A stretch of DNA of 64,000 bases from an uncultured Salinimicrobium sp. (GCA_946887075.1 CAMPKA010000004.1:103618-167617), one strand, 5' to 3'; positions 1 to 8,951 are shown, numbered from the stretch's first letter. Translations and numbers: made by a program. The notes: generated by a model from the letters alone, not told the origin.

Positions 1-1
1 T

Positions 2-907
2 CATCCAGATTTCGAGGTGGTGGTGATTAACGATGCCTCCAGTGATGAAACCTTAGAGGTGATCGAAGCCTTCATGACACTCGATCCGAGGGTAAAGCTT
101 GTAGATGTGCAGAACAACGAAGCCTTCTGGGCTAATAAAAAATATGCCCTGACCTTGGGGATCAAGAAGGCAAAGAAGCCTTTTCTGCTATTTACAGATG
201 CTGACTGCAAGCCGGCATCTGACAGGTGGCTCCAGGAAATGACCAGCGCCTTCGAGGCAAACAAGAGCATCGTTTTGGGATATGGGGGATACTTTGCCGC
301 ACCGAATTCGCCCCTGAACAAGGCGATTCGCTTTGAAACCCTTTTCACGGCCATCCAGTATTTTTCCTTCGCATCCTGGGGAATGCCCTATATGGGGGTG
401 GGAAGAAATCTGGCCTATACAGCTGAAGAGTTCTACAGACAGAACGGCTTTGCCTCCCACCTGCATATCAGAGCAGGGGACGATGATCTTTTTGTCAATC
501 GGGCTGCCAGCGGCGATAATATCGGCATGTGCTTTTCGGATACGGCGATCACCCGGAGTATCCCAAAACAGGATCTAAAGAGCTGGTTCATTCAGAAGAG
601 AAGACATGTCTCGATTGCTTCCCACTACAAGAAGCGACACCGCGTATTGCTCGGGCTCTTTTTCCTCTCCCAATTCTTTTTCTGGATCCTGCTGATAACC
701 CTGCTGTTCTCTGCTTTCTGGGAGCTGGCTTTGGGTGTCCTGGCACTCCGCTGGATCATCCAGGGACTGGTATTTTACCGCTCCGGCCAAAAGTTTCAGG
801 AGACAGACCTTTTCTGGATATTCCCATTTCTGGAGTTCTTCCTTATCTGGTTTCAATTGGCTATATTTATTGCTAATCTATTCTCAAGACCCATTCATTG
901 GAAATAA
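2..907 (+). CDS. Family 2 glycosyltransferase, membrane-anchored (5' end outside window)
   Basis: The reading frame is open from the first complete codon, so the N-terminus lies upstream; 301 residues are visible. A GT-A fold is indicated by VVINDASSDET near the start, the metal-binding TDADC motif, an acidic GDDDLF motif, and QKRRH, a version of the QxxRW motif of processive-type GT2 enzymes. The last ~90 residues are strongly hydrophobic, with two or three probable membrane spans. It should transfer a sugar from a nucleotide donor at the cytoplasmic membrane face; acceptor and product cannot be told. Its stop overlaps the start of the sigma-factor gene by 10 bases, which suggests co-transcription. 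Confidence 0.85.
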   Translation, partial: HPDFEVVVINDASSDETLEVIEAFMTLDPRVKLVDVQNNEAFWANKKYALTLGIKKAKKPFLLFTDADCKPASDRWLQEMTSAFEANKSIVLGYGGYFAAPNSPLNKAIRFETLFTAIQYFSFASWGMPYMGVGRNLAYTAEEFYRQNGFASHLHIRAGDDDLFVNRAASGDNIGMCFSDTAITRSIPKQDLKSWFIQKRRHVSIASHYKKRHRVLLGLFFLSQFFFWILLITLLFSAFWELALGVLALRWIIQGLVFYRSGQKFQETDLFWIFPFLEFFLIWFQLAIFIANLFSRPIHWK

Positions 908-1464
908 ATCAGGAGCAGCTCCATCAGCAGATTGAGAGGGCGAAAAAGGGTCATCAGCAGGCTTTCAATTTCCTCCTGGACAGGTTCTGGAATGATGTCT
1001 ATGGCTTTCAACTCAAGAGGACCCAAAACGAATATGACGCTGAGGATATCACGATTCAAACGTTCTCCAGGGCCTTTGACAAGATAGACAGCTTTGATCC
1101 CTCCTACTCGTTCAAAACCTGGTTGATCACAATTTCAAAGAATATCCATGTGGACCTGGTCCGAAAGAAAAATGCCTCCATCAGAAGCAGGACAACAGAC
1201 GATGAGGATGAGCGCGTTTTCAGAATTGCAGATGATGCTCCAAGCATAGAGGATAAACTGATCACGGAACAGAATCTGGCGCAACTCCTGCGGGATATTA
1301 AAAAACTGCAACCCCATTATCAGAAGGTCATCCATCTCAGGTATTTTCAGGAGATGAGCTACAAGGAGATTGCCTCTCATCTTCAGGAGCCGATGAATAA
1401 TATCAAGGTGAAGCTTTTGCGGGCCAGGAAACTTCTGGCCGAGATCATTGCGAGCCGAAAATAG
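898..1464 (+). CDS. ECF-type RNA polymerase sigma factor
   Basis: This 188-residue protein has the two-domain layout of group 4 (ECF) sigma factors. Region 2 includes DAEDITIQTFSRAF and SFKTWLITISKN (about residues 40-85). Region 4 includes MSYKEIASHL followed by the helix NNIKVKLLRARKLL near the C-terminus. The start is TTG at 898, inside the last codons of the preceding glycosyltransferase; no in-frame ATG precedes the conserved region. It would direct RNA polymerase to a small regulon. No anti-sigma factor gene follows: the next gene is lipA, which has its own promoter. Control through the upstream gene's transcription or by an unlinked anti-sigma factor is possible. Confidence 0.88.
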   Translation: MEINQEQLHQQIERAKKGHQQAFNFLLDRFWNDVYGFQLKRTQNEYDAEDITIQTFSRAFDKIDSFDPSYSFKTWLITISKNIHVDLVRKKNASIRSRTTDDEDERVFRIADDAPSIEDKLITEQNLAQLLRDIKKLQPHYQKVIHLRYFQEMSYKEIASHLQEPMNNIKVKLLRARKLLAEIIASRK

Positions 1465-1520
1465 GCGTCCATGCCTCCAAAAAAGACCTTTTCAAGGGTC
1501 CCGACCGCGTAAAATCCAGG

Positions 1521-1551
1521 TTTGTTCCCGCCTCTTATTGTTGTATCTTTG
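1521..1551 (+). promoter_or_regulatory. Bacteroidota-type promoter for lipA
   Basis: TTTG at 1521-1524 is followed after 19 bases by TATCTTTG at 1544-1551. This matches the Bacteroidota consensus (TTTG, about 19-21 bases, TAnnTTTG) exactly. Transcription would start around 1558, giving a leader of fewer than 20 bases before the lipA ATG at 1575. Confidence 0.8.
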
Positions 1552-1574
1552 AACCCAAGAAACCGCTAAATTAC

Positions 1575-2438
1575 ATGTCAGAAGTAGCTACCAAAAAGAC
1601 CCCAAAGCCCAAGTGGCTCCGTGTCAAACTGCCGACAGGTAAAAAATATACCGAACTCCGGGGTCTGGTCGACAAATACGACCTCCACACGATCTGTACC
1701 TCCGGGAGCTGCCCTAACATGGGGGAATGCTGGGGAGAAGGCACAGCCACCTTTATGATTCTGGGAAATATATGCACCAGATCCTGTGGTTTCTGTGGAG
1801 TAAAGACTGGCAGACCTGAAACTCTGGATTGGGAGGAGCCTGAAAAGGTGGCCCGGTCCATTAAGATCATGAAGATCAAGCATGCTGTGATCACCAGTGT
1901 GGACAGGGATGATCTGAAAGATATGGGTTCCATTATGTGGGCCGAGACCGTAAAGGCTATTCGCAGGATGAATCCTGAAACCACTCTGGAAACATTGATC
2001 CCCGACTTCCAGGGCGTCCAAAGAAACATCGACAGGATTATCGAGGTGAATCCAGAGATCGTTTCACATAATATGGAAACCGTAAAACGATTGACAAGAG
2101 AAGTTCGGATCCAGGCCAAATATGAGCGAAGTCTCCAGGTCCTGAAGTATCTCAAGGATCAGGGAATCCGAAGGACTAAATCAGGAATAATGCTGGGACT
2201 GGGTGAAACTGAAAAAGAAGTTATTCAGACCCTTGAGGATCTTCGAAGCGTGGATGTGGATGTGGTAACCATAGGCCAATATCTCCGGCCGACCAAACGA
2301 CACCTGCCTGTTCATGAATTCATCCGACCTGAACAGTTCAAGAAATACGAAGAGATCGGGCTGAGGATGGGCTTTAAACATGTCGAAAGCGGCGCCCTTG
2401 TCCGCTCCTCTTATAAAGCCCAGAAGCACCTGAATTAG
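1575..2438 (+). CDS. lipA: Lipoyl synthase
   Basis: LipA is a radical SAM enzyme that inserts two sulfur atoms into octanoyl groups on lipoyl domains of 2-oxoacid dehydrogenases and the glycine cleavage H protein. The 287-residue protein has both iron-sulfur sites. The auxiliary cluster cysteines are C41, C46 and C52 (CTSGSCPNMGEC). The radical SAM cysteines are C67, C71 and C74 (CTRSCGFC). The C-terminal RSSY, whose serine ligates the auxiliary cluster, is also present. Length is normal for the family. It starts at ATG 1575 behind a consensus promoter and ends 10 bases before gapA, so the two are probably one transcript. Confidence 0.97.
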   Translation: MSEVATKKTPKPKWLRVKLPTGKKYTELRGLVDKYDLHTICTSGSCPNMGECWGEGTATFMILGNICTRSCGFCGVKTGRPETLDWEEPEKVARSIKIMKIKHAVITSVDRDDLKDMGSIMWAETVKAIRRMNPETTLETLIPDFQGVQRNIDRIIEVNPEIVSHNMETVKRLTREVRIQAKYERSLQVLKYLKDQGIRRTKSGIMLGLGETEKEVIQTLEDLRSVDVDVVTIGQYLRPTKRHLPVHEFIRPEQFKKYEEIGLRMGFKHVESGALVRSSYKAQKHLN

Positions 2439-2448
2439 GGCTTTTATC

Positions 2449-3456
2449 ATGAACAGCAAGATCAGGATCGGAATAAATGGTTTTGGCAGGATTGGCCGAA
2501 GTGTTTTCCGGCTACTGCTCCAGAATACCTCTGTCGAAGTGGTCGCTGTTAACGATCCTGCACCTGGAATTACCCTGGCACACCTTCTCAAGTATGACAG
2601 TATCCACGGAAAAATAAATCAGGAGGTAAGCTGTGCTGAAGGATGTCTGTTGATCGGAGGAAAAAACATCCCTCTAATGCATGCCACCGATCCCTCAGAG
2701 ATTGACTGGCGTGGCCATCAGGTGGACCTTGTGGTGGAAAGCAGCGGAAAATTCAAGACCCGGAAATCGCTTGAACAACATCTGAAAAGCGGAGCTGGGA
2801 AAGTCATTCTCAGTGTTCCGCCAGAGGATCCGAGCATCAAAATGATCGTTCTTGGTGTGAACGACCATATTCTCGATGGGTCGGAGGATATTATTTCCAA
2901 TGCCTCCTGCACCACAAACAACGCAGCCCCTATGCTCAAGGTGCTTCATGACCTGGCTGAGGTGAAGCAGGCCTATATCACCACGGTCCATTCCTATACC
3001 ACCGATCAAAGCTTGCATGATCAGCCTCATAAAGACCTGCGAAGAGCAAGAGCTGCGGGCCAATCCATTGTTCCTACAACTACAGGGGCAGCCAAAGCCT
3101 TAACCACTATTTTTCCGGGCCTGAGCCAGGTGATTGGGGGCTGTGGCATCCGGGTTCCCGTTCCCAATGGATCTCTAACCGATATGACCCTCCGGGTTCT
3201 TCGGGATGTTTCCATTGAAGAAGTGAACGCAGCCTTTAGAACAGCGGCCTCAGGCAAGCTTCGGGGTTACCTGGAATACACTGAAGATCCCATTGTTTCT
3301 GTAGATATAAACGGTAATACACATTCCTGTGTCTTTGATGCCCAAATGACTTCTGTAATAGGTGGAAATTTCGTTAAAGTCATCGGCTGGTATGACAATG
3401 AAATTGGCTATTCTAGCCGCATAATCGATTTAATCAGTGCCGTTTGTAATAAATAA
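2449..3456 (+). CDS. gapA: Glyceraldehyde-3-phosphate dehydrogenase, type I
   Basis: This glycolytic enzyme oxidises glyceraldehyde 3-phosphate to 1,3-bisphosphoglycerate using NAD. The 335 residues begin with the Rossmann motif GINGFGRIGR. An Asp follows the second strand (AVNDP), typical of NAD preference. The catalytic cysteine is C154 in SNASCTTN, and the catalytic histidine lies in TVHSYT. The C-terminal WYDNEIGYS motif is intact. The phosphorylating type is indicated by the full length and the RRARAAG and PTTTGAAKA segments. It lies 10 bases after lipA. Flavobacteria often carry more than one gap gene, so the symbol is by family only. Confidence 0.95.
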   Translation: MNSKIRIGINGFGRIGRSVFRLLLQNTSVEVVAVNDPAPGITLAHLLKYDSIHGKINQEVSCAEGCLLIGGKNIPLMHATDPSEIDWRGHQVDLVVESSGKFKTRKSLEQHLKSGAGKVILSVPPEDPSIKMIVLGVNDHILDGSEDIISNASCTTNNAAPMLKVLHDLAEVKQAYITTVHSYTTDQSLHDQPHKDLRRARAAGQSIVPTTTGAAKALTTIFPGLSQVIGGCGIRVPVPNGSLTDMTLRVLRDVSIEEVNAAFRTAASGKLRGYLEYTEDPIVSVDINGNTHSCVFDAQMTSVIGGNFVKVIGWYDNEIGYSSRIIDLISAVCNK

Positions 3457-3488
3457 TTTATATTTATCAATAGTTATCCAGGTTCCCC

Positions 3489-5723
3489 ATGAAGAATTTA
3501 TCCCTAAGCGTGGTGGCTTTTCTCTCCTTTTTCTGGTCCTACGCTATGCAGGAAGAAGGACCTAAGGAAATAGACCAGACCAATGCTTATATCGAGCAAC
3601 TGCTGGATGATGCTGAGGAATCGATCAACAGCGTCAATTTCGACAGAGCGCTGAAACAACTCAATAAGGCGCTTACCCTTTCCAAGGACATTAAACATTC
3701 AAGGCTGATCGCGCTGTCCAGCAGTATCATGGCCCAGCTTTATTATGTGCGGCATGAATATGAGGAAGCGGCCGTTGAATTGCAGAGGGCTATTGCCATT
3801 CAACGAGAAATCGGGGACGAGGCAGGCTTGGCTTACAGTTACTTGAATTATGGTAAGCTCTTCTCCATCAGACGCCTTCCGGAAAGGGCTAAGGAATATT
3901 TCGATCTTGCCGAGTCCCTCTATACGGAACTCGAGGATAAGGAAGGCCTGGGGATCGTCGCCCTGAACAGAGGGATCCTGGTCCTCAACACACTCGGGCA
4001 ACCTCAAAGAGCTCTTGAGCTTTTGCAGACCGCGAGTGAAAAACTGGAGGAGAGCAATAATGTGTATGAGCTGGGTCGGATACACTATTATAAAAGTCGC
4101 GCCTATTACCAGTTGGGCAACCCCGTCCAGGCCATGGCTGAAGCTCGAAGAAGTCTCGCCATCGCCAGGGAGCACAATTTCGGTAGTATGGTGGTCTTCA
4201 GCAATGCCCTCTTGAGTGAGATCGCAGAGGGATCCGGTGAATATGAAAAGGCTCTGGGGCTTCTCCGGGAAAGCAACAGGATGCGAGATTCCCTGTACAG
4301 TTATAACAAGGAGGCTCTTGCAAGCGATGCGAGCGCCAGGTACGGCGTGGATGCGATGAGAAGCACCTTAAATGAACTCAGCCGGCAGAATGAGGAACAG
4401 GAGCGAACGCTGAAGGTTAATAAACTGACCACCATTTTGAGTGTTGCCCTGATCACCATACTGTCCCTGCTAACTCTTTCCCTCTACAAGAATAACAACC
4501 TTCGGGCAAGGGCAAATGACCTGCTTCAGAAGAAAAATTCGGAATTGGTCACGGCAAAGGAGAACGCGGAAAAAGCTTCACATGCAAAGGCCCAGTTTCT
4601 TTCCACAATCACCCACGAACTCCGGACCCCTCTTTATGCCGTCACGGGTCTTACCCATCTTCTGTTAGAGGAGAGCCCGACGGAAAATCAGAAAGAACAC
4701 CTGAATTCCCTAAAATTTTCAGGAGAATATCTGCTCTCTCTGATCAACAATATTCTCGATCTGAACAAACTCGAAGCCCGGAAGGTGGAAATGCTGGAAA
4801 GCTCCTTCAATCTTGAGAAGAGAATCTCCGATGTACTGGTTGCACTTAAGAATTCTGCGGAAGGCAAGCAGACAAGACTGCACCTGGAGTTTGATCCCGG
4901 AATACCTAAAAAATTAAAAGGAGATCCGCTCAAAATCTCCCAGATCCTGATCAACCTGGTCGGAAATTCCATAAAATTCACGGAGAATGGGGATATATGG
5001 GTGAGGGTTAAAAAACTAGAGCAGAAAGAAAATCAGATTCTGCTCCGCTTTGAGGTGGAGGATACCGGGGAAGGGATCAGCAAAGAGAAACAAAAAGCCA
5101 TCTTTGAAAATTTCACCCAGGGCTCCATGCAGATCAACCGGAAATTCGGAGGAACCGGACTCGGCCTTTCTATCGTGAAGAATCTCCTCAACCTGATGGA
5201 CAGTAACATTCATCTGGAAAGTGATCTTGGCAAAGGTTCCCTTTTCTATTTCGATCTGAAATTCGATGCTCTTGAGCCTGCGACAAAGGCTAAAAAAGAG
5301 CAGAAGAACAAAGAGATTCCGGATCCGCTCTCCAACGATATCATGCATAACAAGCGTATCCTGGTGGTCGAGGATAACAAGATCAACCAGATGATCACCC
5401 GGAAGATACTGGAAAAGAACAAGGTAATCTGTGATGTGGCCGATAATGGAACGGTGGCCATAGATAAGGTGAAGGACAATCATTTCGACCTCATCCTGAT
5501 GGATATCCATATGCCGGGAATCAGTGGTATAGAAGCCACCAAAGAGATCAGGAAATTCAATGAGGATATTCCCATTATCGCTCTTACCGCAGTGACCCTG
5601 GATGAGAGCCTGGATGAATTCTATCTCAATGGGTTCAATGACATTATTCCCAAACCCTATAAGACCGAAGAATTCTTTCAGAAGATCAATAAATACTTAA
5701 GCAAAGAAAAAGCCCCGGCATAG
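3489..5723 (+). CDS. Hybrid sensor histidine kinase with TPR sensor region and receiver domain
   Basis: This is a 744-residue hybrid two-component protein. A probable signal peptide (residues 1-20) leads into about 250 residues of tetratricopeptide-like helices, presumably periplasmic. One membrane span follows (about 313-333), then a short coiled coil, the HisKA domain with phospho-acceptor H376 in THELRTP, and an HATPase domain with N box (LVGNSIKF), DTGEGI and GTGLGLSIVK. A C-terminal receiver carries the phospho-acceptor D672 in LMDIHMP. No DNA-binding output domain is present, so the phosphate probably goes to a separate regulator. Its signal is unknown. It starts 32 bases after gapA and is followed by a strong terminator. 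Confidence 0.93.
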   Translation: MKNLSLSVVAFLSFFWSYAMQEEGPKEIDQTNAYIEQLLDDAEESINSVNFDRALKQLNKALTLSKDIKHSRLIALSSSIMAQLYYVRHEYEEAAVELQRAIAIQREIGDEAGLAYSYLNYGKLFSIRRLPERAKEYFDLAESLYTELEDKEGLGIVALNRGILVLNTLGQPQRALELLQTASEKLEESNNVYELGRIHYYKSRAYYQLGNPVQAMAEARRSLAIAREHNFGSMVVFSNALLSEIAEGSGEYEKALGLLRESNRMRDSLYSYNKEALASDASARYGVDAMRSTLNELSRQNEEQERTLKVNKLTTILSVALITILSLLTLSLYKNNNLRARANDLLQKKNSELVTAKENAEKASHAKAQFLSTITHELRTPLYAVTGLTHLLLEESPTENQKEHLNSLKFSGEYLLSLINNILDLNKLEARKVEMLESSFNLEKRISDVLVALKNSAEGKQTRLHLEFDPGIPKKLKGDPLKISQILINLVGNSIKFTENGDIWVRVKKLEQKENQILLRFEVEDTGEGISKEKQKAIFENFTQGSMQINRKFGGTGLGLSIVKNLLNLMDSNIHLESDLGKGSLFYFDLKFDALEPATKAKKEQKNKEIPDPLSNDIMHNKRILVVEDNKINQMITRKILEKNKVICDVADNGTVAIDKVKDNHFDLILMDIHMPGISGIEATKEIRKFNEDIPIIALTAVTLDESLDEFYLNGFNDIIPKPYKTEEFFQKINKYLSKEKAPA

Positions 5724-5790
5724 AGATTGGCATGTCCTTTGATTAATCGCTGATGCAGAATTGTTGAAAGATAGTTTTGAATTAGCCGAT

Positions 5791-5824
5791 AAAAAATGAG
5801 ACCTCACCCGGTCTCATTTTTTTT
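5791..5824. terminator. Bidirectional intrinsic terminator between the hybrid kinase and lpxK
   Basis: ATGAGACC (5796-5803) pairs perfectly with GGTCTCAT (5810-5817) around a 6-base loop. An A-tract lies on the left and a T-tract on the right, so the hairpin works on both strands. The lpxK stop codon lies inside the loop (TCA at 5804-5806 on the plus strand). Confidence 0.9.
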
Positions 5825-6817
5825 AATAAAGAATTCCACAGCGGCGAGAAACTCCGCTTCCCTGTCGATACTTACAGTAATGGGTAAGTAACACAATTTC
5901 TCAACGGAAAGTGACCTTCTAAGTCTCATATAATCCTTTTCTGTAGTCAGGATGAGATCCTTCTGGTTAAGCCCTTTAATTTCAGAATCGGTAAAATTAT
6001 GGTGATCTCCGAACTTCAGGTGAGTGAAGGACAATCCCTGATCGGTAAGAAAGTCGACCAGAGGAGACGGATCAGCAATCCCGGTTACCAGCCAAAAATG
6101 TTTTCCCCTTAATTCCTGAAGCGCAAAGGATCCGTTCCCCGACTGTATTTTGCCATACGTTACAAAACTGAAGAAGACCTCCTGGTCTCTGCGCATTTGG
6201 ATTTTACCGATGACCCGCCTTTTTTCCGCTTGAGGCAGGTCCTGAGGACATTTGCTTACCACAATAATATCTGCCCGCCTCGCCCCGGACCTCGGCTCCC
6301 GCAGATTTCCGGCAGGCAGGACGTGATCTTCTGAGAAAAGGCTGTCGTAACGGGTGAGCAGAATGTAAAGCCCTGCCTGTACCCTTCGGTGCTGGAACGC
6401 GTCGTCAAGCAAGATCACCTCCGGTGGCGGCTCCAACTCCAGTACCCTGGAAATGCCATCGTCACGATTCTCATCGACCGCTACGATCTCCCCGGGAAAT
6501 TTACATTTGAACTGCAAAGGTTCATCCCCGGCAACACTCGCAGATTCTGTGCCGTCCAAAAGCACAAACCCCTTTGTTTTTCTTTTATAGCCCCGGCTGA
6601 TCACTGCGAGTCTGTATCTGCTGTGAAGCCGGTCCATCAGGAATTCAATCATGGGAGATTTTCCGGTTCCCCCAAGACTCAGGTTGCCTACGGCTATTAC
6701 CGGTAGGCTAAATTTTTTTGAGGCCAAGAACTTGCGGTCATACAACCCATTCCTTATGCTCAGAACGGCTGCGTAAAGCATAGATAACGGCAAAAGGAGA
6801 TTTCGAAGCTTAGTCAT
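5804..6817 (-). CDS. lpxK: Tetraacyldisaccharide 4'-kinase (lipid A synthesis)
   Basis: LpxK phosphorylates the 4' position of the lipid A disaccharide precursor at the inner membrane, so this organism makes lipopolysaccharide. From the ATG at 6817 the protein has 337 residues. It has an N-terminal hydrophobic stretch (LLLPLSMLYAAVLS) and a P-loop at about 44-55 (GNLSLGGTGKSP), followed by SRGYKRKTKG, DEPLQ, and the LLDDAFQHR motif characteristic of the family. The frame continues upstream to 6907, but the residues there (MVAFYTAKVRNN...) do not look like LpxK, so the inner ATG is preferred. It diverges from the NIF3-like gene. Confidence 0.93.
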   Translation of the reverse strand: MTKLRNLLLPLSMLYAAVLSIRNGLYDRKFLASKKFSLPVIAVGNLSLGGTGKSPMIEFLMDRLHSRYRLAVISRGYKRKTKGFVLLDGTESASVAGDEPLQFKCKFPGEIVAVDENRDDGISRVLELEPPPEVILLDDAFQHRRVQAGLYILLTRYDSLFSEDHVLPAGNLREPRSGARRADIIVVSKCPQDLPQAEKRRVIGKIQMRRDQEVFFSFVTYGKIQSGNGSFALQELRGKHFWLVTGIADPSPLVDFLTDQGLSFTHLKFGDHHNFTDSEIKGLNQKDLILTTEKDYMRLRRSLSVEKLCYLPITVSIDREAEFLAAVEFFIKKNETG

Positions 6818-6858
6818 GAGACGAAAGTAGGATATTTTTGGATTTCCAGCCTTCGCGC

Positions 6859-6887
6859 TTGCCAGTTCTCTATTATTCCTAACTTTA
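6859..6887 (+). promoter_or_regulatory. Possible promoter for the NIF3-like gene
   Basis: TTG at 6859-6861 and TAACTTTA at 6880-6887 are separated by 18 bases. This resembles the Bacteroidota promoter, with one mismatch in the -7 element. It lies in the divergent region between lpxK and the NIF3-like gene, 34 bases before the ATG. Confidence 0.45.
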
Positions 6888-6921
6888 GCCGTATAAAAAG
6901 CAACCAAGAAAATAACACCCT

Positions 6922-8016
6922 ATGAAAATTCATGAGGTCATCGATGTTCTTGAGACTTTCGCTCCCCTTCCCTACGCAGAGGGATTCGATAATGTCGGCC
7001 TGCTTACCGGTTCTGCGGATACTGAACTTGAAGGAATCCTCATTACTCTTGATACCCTTGAAAATGTCGTGGAAGAGGCAGTAAAAAAAGGATGCAACAT
7101 GATCGTCAGTTTTCATCCGATTATCTTCACAGGGCTCAAAAGACTTACCGGTGCAAGCTATATAGAAAGAGCAGTGATCAGGGCGGTTCAGAACAACATA
7201 GCCATCTATGCGATACATACTGCACTGGACAACCATTACCAGGGAGTCAATGACATGATCTGTCAAAAACTAGGACTGTATAATCGGAAAATTCTTGTTC
7301 CCCAGCCTGGCACCATTCTCAAACTCATAAGCTATGTTCCCAAATCAGAGGCGGAACAGGTCAGAAAATCCCTATTTAAAGCCGGAGCGGGGAATATCGG
7401 AAATTACGACCAGTGTAGCTTTAACCTTGAGGGAACCGGCACGTTTCGAGGCAATGAAAATTCTCAACCGGTCAAGGGACAGAAGGGGGAACTCCATTAT
7501 GAGGAGGAAATACAGGTTGGGGTGATTCTTCCCAAGCATTTAAAAAGTGCCGTTCTAAAAGCGCTGTTTAAAAGTCATCCTTATGAGGAGGTAGCCTATG
7601 AGGTATATGCCCTGGAAAATGAAAACCAGCAGATCGGGATGGGAATGACCGGGGAGCTCAAAGAGCCTATGGAAGAGCAGGATTTTCTCAGCCTGGTCAA
7701 ACGAATTTTTGACGTTCCCGTAATCCGCCATTCCAGGTTCCTCGAAAAAAGGATTCATAAGGTAGCGGTCCTTGGAGGCAGCGGAAGCTTTGCGATCAGC
7801 CGAGCAAAAGCAGCCGGAGCGGACATTTTTATCACCGCCGATCTCAAGTACCACGACTTCTTCCAGGCAGAAGGAAAACTGGTCCTGGCGGATATAGGCC
7901 ATTATGAAAGTGAACAGTACACAAAAAATCTGTTGGCCTCTTTTCTTAATAAAAAAATTCCTAATTTTGCAGTCGTTTTATCAGAGACAGATACCAATCC
8001 TATCAAGTATTTTTAA
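6922..8016 (+). CDS. NIF3-family dinuclear metal centre protein (YqfO type)
   Basis: This 364-residue protein belongs to the NIF3/YqfO family. Its members form toroidal hexamers and bind two metal ions per subunit; the biochemical role is still uncertain. Metal-ligand motifs are visible: H65 in SFHPIIF, H99 and D103 in YAIHTALDN, and a C-terminal DIGHYESE. The length fits the bacterial version, where a PII-like insert of about 100 residues splits the two halves; here that insert holds the SYVPKSEAEQVR segment. The gene ends 2 bases before the next start, so both are probably one operon. Confidence 0.93.
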   Translation: MKIHEVIDVLETFAPLPYAEGFDNVGLLTGSADTELEGILITLDTLENVVEEAVKKGCNMIVSFHPIIFTGLKRLTGASYIERAVIRAVQNNIAIYAIHTALDNHYQGVNDMICQKLGLYNRKILVPQPGTILKLISYVPKSEAEQVRKSLFKAGAGNIGNYDQCSFNLEGTGTFRGNENSQPVKGQKGELHYEEEIQVGVILPKHLKSAVLKALFKSHPYEEVAYEVYALENENQQIGMGMTGELKEPMEEQDFLSLVKRIFDVPVIRHSRFLEKRIHKVAVLGGSGSFAISRAKAAGADIFITADLKYHDFFQAEGKLVLADIGHYESEQYTKNLLASFLNKKIPNFAVVLSETDTNPIKYF

Positions 8017-8018
8017 GT

Positions 8019-8798
8019 ATGGCAAAAAAGACCGATGTTACTGTAGAAGAGAAGTTAAGGGCGTTATACGATCTGCAGCTTATCGATTCGAGGGTGGATG
8101 AGATCAGGAACGTCAGGGGAGAACTTCCCTTGGAAGTAGAGGATCTTGAAGATGAAGTACAGGGTCTGAATACCCGCCTTGAAAAAATGAGCATTGATCT
8201 GGAAGTGATCGACCAGGACATCAGCACCAAAAAGAATCTGATCGAGGACGCAAAGGCCGCGATTAAAAAATATACCGAACAGCAGAAGAACGTTCGAAAC
8301 AACAGGGAATTCAATGCGCTATCCAAAGAAGTTGAATTTCAGGAGCTGGAGATCCAGCTAGCGGAAAAACAGATTAAGGAATACCAGGCCCAGATCGAAC
8401 AGAAGAAAGAGGTCATCGAACAGACCCGTGAGAAACTTCAGGAACGACAGAATCACCTGGAACATAAAAAAGGGGAGCTGGATGAGATCCTCGCTGAAAC
8501 CGAGAAAGAGGAAAAAGCGCTTTTGGAGAAATCAAAAGAGTTCGAAAAGCAAATCGAGGAGCGCCTTGTATCAGCCTATAAAAGAATCCGAAGCAGCGTA
8601 AAGAACGGCCTCGCGGTTGTTCCCATCGAAAGAGGAGCCTCAGGTGGAAGTTTTTTTACCATTCCCCCGCAGGTCCAGATGGAGATCGCCAGCCGGCGAA
8701 AGATCATCACAGATGAACACAGCGGTAGAATTCTGGTAGATGAAGAGCTTGCACAGGAGGAAAGACAGAAAATGATCGATCTCTTTCAAAACTTCTGA
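8019..8798 (+). CDS. Coiled-coil protein of the C4-type zinc-ribbon family, cysteines lost
   Basis: The 259 residues form a long charged coiled coil (about 10-195), then a segment that aligns by eye with the C-terminal zinc ribbon of the bacterial DUF164/CdsZ-like family (GGSFFTIPPQVQMEI and DEHSGRILVDEE). In typical members this region has two CxxC knuckles. Here the whole protein contains no cysteine, so zinc cannot be bound in the usual way. Translation is probably coupled to the NIF3-like gene, a neighbour pair common in Bacteroidota. Function is unknown; the best-studied relatives have been proposed to act in regulation or nucleic-acid-related roles. Confidence 0.82.
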   Translation: MAKKTDVTVEEKLRALYDLQLIDSRVDEIRNVRGELPLEVEDLEDEVQGLNTRLEKMSIDLEVIDQDISTKKNLIEDAKAAIKKYTEQQKNVRNNREFNALSKEVEFQELEIQLAEKQIKEYQAQIEQKKEVIEQTREKLQERQNHLEHKKGELDEILAETEKEEKALLEKSKEFEKQIEERLVSAYKRIRSSVKNGLAVVPIERGASGGSFFTIPPQVQMEIASRRKIITDEHSGRILVDEELAQEERQKMIDLFQNF

Positions 8799-8818
8799 TC
8801 CCCAAAGGCCTAAAGATG

Positions 8819-8849
8819 AAAGACCCTTTGCTGCGCAAGGGGTCTTTTT
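8819..8849 (+). terminator. Intrinsic terminator after the zinc-ribbon-like gene
   Basis: A 13-base stem (8819-8831 with 8835-8847, one mismatch) has a 3-base loop and is followed by T residues. It ends the NIF3/coiled-coil operon. Confidence 0.88.
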
Positions 8850-8951
8850 ATTTTCCTGTTTTTTGATCTCGTGATCGTACCCTCCTCCCTTAACATCTCT
8901 ATAACAAAAAAAATTATAAGATGCGTTACCTTTAGAGGAAATCCCAAGGTC

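Noticed and set aside
1483..1502. Hairpin-like sequence with a T-tract on the minus strand before lipA
   Set aside because: It is weak (bulged 6-bp stem), and no minus-strand gene lies upstream for it to end.
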